NCBI GenBank assembly: GCA_029883045.1
Contig: JAOUJU010000072.1
Location: 1-8,095, forward strand
Direction: 5' to 3'
Length of the DNA: 8,095 nt
Source of the DNA: Rhodospirillaceae bacterium
Lineage (GTDB): Bacteria > Pseudomonadota > Alphaproteobacteria > Rhodospirillales > Magnetovibrionaceae
This document shows positions 6,187-8,095 of this stretch, one piece after another (the stretch's first letter is position 1; every line of letters starts with the position of its first letter). A program made the translations under genes and the position numbers. The notes beneath the pieces are model-generated. The model was not told where the DNA came from. It saw only the letters and a list, made by a program, of their open reading frames with translations, and ran no database searches.

Positions 6187-6597
6187 ATGCGAATAGCCCT
6201 TACAGATATTTTCAAATTTAACATTGCCGAAATAGACAACGGCCATGAGCGCATTGTTGTAATGCTGAACGAAATTGGCGACAGCCTAAATGATAAAAAT
6301 ATTGACGCTGCATTGCGCCAAGTAATTCACCTAATTGCGGTTGAACGCAAACACGTATTTTATGAAAACAATTTGCTGGAAAAAAACAATTATACAACAA
6401 CGGGAATCAACACACACACCGACTACCACAGCAAACTAAACACTGTGTTAAATGAAATAATGCTAGCCCTAGGCGATCAAGATTTTGCACTTGCAACTGA
6501 TCTACATAAAATGCTTTGCACTGTTTTTCTTGATGATATTTTAAATGCTGACCTACCGTTTAAATCGCTTCTGCAGCATAAGATTCTGAAAATCTAA
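6187..6597 (+). CDS. Hemerythrin-like protein, one iron-ligand His replaced by Asp
   Basis: A single-domain protein of 136 residues, close to the usual bacteriohemerythrin length. Hemerythrins bind O2 at a di-iron site held by five His and two carboxylates. The pattern is readable here: I-D-x-x-H20, H56-x-x-x-E60, H77-x-x-x-H81 and a late D122. The fifth His position (canonical W-L-x-x-H-I-x-x-x-D) aligns with V-F-L-D-D117-I-x-x-x-D122, giving Asp in place of His. The usual early Trp and the Trp of the last motif are also missing. It could be a divergent oxygen- or iron-binding protein, or a di-iron site with altered chemistry. Start: an in-frame TAA at 6175-6177 forces a start at or after 6178, and ATG 6187 is the first. 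There is no clear Shine-Dalgarno. It converges on the yqaA-like gene, with 15 bp between the stops and no strong terminator. Confidence 0.75.
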   Translation: MRIALTDIFKFNIAEIDNGHERIVVMLNEIGDSLNDKNIDAALRQVIHLIAVERKHVFYENNLLEKNNYTTTGINTHTDYHSKLNTVLNEIMLALGDQDFALATDLHKMLCTVFLDDILNADLPFKSLLQHKILKI

Positions 6598-6612
6598 TCT
6601 TTATATATTTAT

Positions 6613-7041
6613 TCAAATAAAATTTTGCGCCAGCGCAATTACCACTGCGTAACGCGCAGATTTTGCCAAAGCCACCAAAACAATAAAAACGCTAAATCGT
6701 ACGCGCAAAAAACCTGCGGCAAAGGTTATGGGATCGCCAATCAGCGGTACCCACGACAGCAATAATGACCACACCCCATAACGCTGAAACCAAGTATCTG
6801 CTTTATCAAGATCGCTTTGTTTAAACGGAAACCATTTACGGTCTTGGTAATGCAACAGCCATCTACCCAATGCCCAGTTAACCGCTGCGCCGAGCGTATT
6901 AGCCGTGCTTGCAACTAGCCATAATGTTAGTACATCCCAACCACCAGCGATGCTAAGCGTTGCCAAAACCGCTTCGGAAGAAAATGGAACAATTGTCGCT
7001 GCTAAAAACGCTGAAATAAATAAACTTATATAACCGTTCAT
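6613..7041 (-). CDS. yqaA: YqaA-type DedA/VTT-family membrane protein
   Basis: A 142-residue inner-membrane protein that resembles E. coli YqaA, the short branch of the DedA/SNARE-associated (VTT) family; DedA relatives include polyprenyl-phosphate and phospholipid translocases. Visible pattern: an N-terminal hydrophobic re-entrant/TM segment with E23 (S-S-E-A-V-L), TM at about 36-58 ending in G-R (59-60), a hydrophilic loop 64-87, then 'RYGVWSLLLSWVPLIGDP' and the following Gly (87-110), and a last TM with K-S-A-R-Y (127-131). Length matches YqaA. Its ATG overlaps the panC TGA by four bases (ATGA) and has no clear ribosome site of its own, so translation is probably coupled to panC. Any biochemical link to pantothenate is unknown. 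No convincing terminator follows. Confidence 0.85.
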   Translation of the reverse strand: MNGYISLFISAFLAATIVPFSSEAVLATLSIAGGWDVLTLWLVASTANTLGAAVNWALGRWLLHYQDRKWFPFKQSDLDKADTWFQRYGVWSLLLSWVPLIGDPITFAAGFLRVRFSVFIVLVALAKSARYAVVIALAQNFI

Positions 7042-7895
7042 CGTTCGCTGATCGCAATATTATCTATTAACCGTGCACGGCCAAGTTTTGCTGCACCCAA
7101 TATACGCGCAGGGACGTCGGGCAAAAACGTTTCTAGCGGCACCAAGGTGTTGGCATTAACCAGCGCAATATAATCAACCGGGCCAAACCCAGCGCTGATA
7201 AGATTTTCCTTTGCATGGATTAACAATTCCGCCGCAGGCATTCCGCCCACAAATTTTTGTGCCGTTTCCACCAAGGTTTTATAAAGCAGTGGGGCAATTT
7301 TTCTTTCATCAGCGTTTAAGTATGCATTGCGTGACGAAAGCGCCAAACCATCATTTTCCCGCACTGTCGCCACGCCAATGATTTCAACTGGGATTTTCTG
7401 TTCAGTTACCATTTGTTTTATAACTTGAAGCTGTTGGTAATCCTTTTCCCCGAAAAATGCCTTATGCGGATTTGCATGAGCGAACAACCGGGCCACAACC
7501 GTTGCCACCCCATCGAAATGCCCGGGGCGAAATTCACCATCAAGGATATTTCCTAACCTGCCCGCCGATAAGGTGGCAGCGGTTCCGTCTGGGTACATTT
7601 CATCTACGCTAGGGGCATACAATAAATCAGCACCAACGCTTTGCAGCAATGCTTTGTCTTTTTCTTCATCGCGCGGGTAAGTGGCGTAATCTTCGCCTGC
7701 ACCAAACTGTGTCGGGTTAACAAATAATGTTACACAAACCACGTCACAGTTTTTTTTGGCTTGTCTGACCAATGATAAATGCCCGTCGTGCAATGCCCCC
7801 ATCGTCGGGACAAGGCCAACAATTTTCCCTGCATTACGCCAGGTGCGGACGATGGTGCCCAGTTCAGATTTTGTATGAACGGTATTAATTGTCAT
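7038..7895 (-). CDS. panC: Pantothenate synthetase (pantoate--beta-alanine ligase)
   Basis: Catalyses the ATP-dependent joining of D-pantoate and beta-alanine to give pantothenate, via a pantoyl-adenylate, in the cytoplasm. It is 285 residues, the usual full length. Family motifs are all present in order: P-T-M-G-A-L-H-D-G-H (30-39, the HIGH-type nucleotide site), F-V-N-P-T-Q-F (58-64), Y-P-R (73-75), R-P-G-H-F-D-G-V-A-T-V-V (123-134), F-G-E-K-D-Y-Q-Q-L (148-156) with the ATP-contacting Lys151, and L-S-S-R-N (186-190, KMSKS-like). No key residue is missing. The start at 7895 lies inside the 3' end of panB (11-base overlap) and the end overlaps yqaA by 4, indicating one tightly packed transcript. 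Confidence 0.98.
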   Translation of the reverse strand: MTINTVHTKSELGTIVRTWRNAGKIVGLVPTMGALHDGHLSLVRQAKKNCDVVCVTLFVNPTQFGAGEDYATYPRDEEKDKALLQSVGADLLYAPSVDEMYPDGTAATLSAGRLGNILDGEFRPGHFDGVATVVARLFAHANPHKAFFGEKDYQQLQVIKQMVTEQKIPVEIIGVATVRENDGLALSSRNAYLNADERKIAPLLYKTLVETAQKFVGGMPAAELLIHAKENLISAGFGPVDYIALVNANTLVPLETFLPDVPARILGAAKLGRARLIDNIAISER

Positions 7896-8095
7896 CTTTT
7901 GGTTTGGTCACACCAAAACAGTGTTCGTCCAGCGGGAAACGCCCGGCGCGAACATCTTCTGCGTACAACCTAGCGGCCTCGGCAATGCCGGAGCCAAGGT
8001 CCATATAGCGTTTGACAAACTTTGGTGTGAAATCTTGAAACAGGCCAACTAAATCTTCGGTTACAAGTATCTGTCCATCGCACGCTGGTGATGCA
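7885..8095 (-). CDS. panB: Ketopantoate hydroxymethyltransferase, C-terminal fragment (cut by window edge)
   Basis: PanB transfers a methylene group from 5,10-methylene-THF to alpha-ketoisovalerate, the first committed step towards pantoate. Only the last 69 residues lie in the window, with the stop TAA at 7885-7887. They begin with the recognisable S-P-x-C-D-G-Q-I-L-V-T-E-D stretch, continue with D-F-T-P-K-F-V-K-R-Y and a helix 'GIAEAARLYAEDVRAGRFP', and end with E-H-C-F plus a nine-residue tail. These features are typical of the PanB C-terminus. The 3' end overlaps the start of panC by 11 bases. The rest of the gene lies past position 8095. Confidence 0.95.
   Translation of the reverse strand, partial: ASPACDGQILVTEDLVGLFQDFTPKFVKRYMDLGSGIAEAARLYAEDVRAGRFPLDEHCFGVTKPKDDN

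Noticed and set aside
6585..6625. Terminator between the convergent hemerythrin-like and yqaA genes
   Set aside because: Only weak AT-rich pairings (for example AGATT/AATCT) are visible, and no GC stem with a T-run on either strand.

Overview
The window looks like chromosomal DNA of an alphaproteobacterium, most likely from or near the Rhodospirillales. This rests on recognising three things: the alphaproteobacterial style of the chemoreceptor signalling helices, the lipoprotein with a conserved 'RPLVVIRFDR...EVHLYLR' C-terminal domain, and the panB-panC order. Base composition is moderate to AT-leaning, especially between genes. I see no insertion sequence, phage gene, CRISPR array or integration scar, and most of it reads as ordinary core genome.

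Layout from left to right. (1) 1-1152, minus strand: the N-terminal 384 residues of a membrane chemoreceptor, cut by the window edge. (2) 1153-1382: a divergent AT-rich intergenic region with a 14-bp perfect palindrome. (3) 1383-4304, plus strand: two TPR proteins, 66 bp apart and probably co-transcribed. The first joins four to five TPRs to a degenerate glycosyltransferase-9-like domain. The second has an unfamiliar N-terminal domain followed by about four 47-residue TPR-like units, and starts at TTG behind a strong Shine-Dalgarno. A hairpin with a T-tract (4397-4435) ends the pair. (4) 4465-4541, minus strand: tRNA-Arg(ACG) with encoded CCA, a plausible sigma70 promoter and an 11-bp tandem repeat just upstream of it. 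(5) 4542-4875: a hairpin-rich intergenic stretch. (6) 4876-6024, plus strand: a predicted lipoprotein with a helical middle and an OmpA-like C-terminal domain, followed by a textbook terminator. (7) 6187-6597, plus strand: a small hemerythrin-like protein in which one histidine iron ligand is replaced by aspartate. (8) 6613-8095, minus strand: panB (3' end only), panC and a yqaA-type DedA-family membrane protein, with overlapping reading frames that suggest translational coupling.

How the genes work together. PanB and PanC carry out the committed pantoate step and the final condensation of pantothenate (vitamin B5) synthesis. The tRNA serves CGN codons, probably after A34 is converted to inosine. 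The chemoreceptor gene and the TPR/glycosyltransferase gene are divergently arranged and might share control, but nothing in the sequence proves a functional link. The most unusual content is the TPR pair, the hemerythrin with an altered metal site, and the structured region between the tRNA gene and the lipoprotein gene. I do not see convincing evidence for a wholly new multi-gene system.
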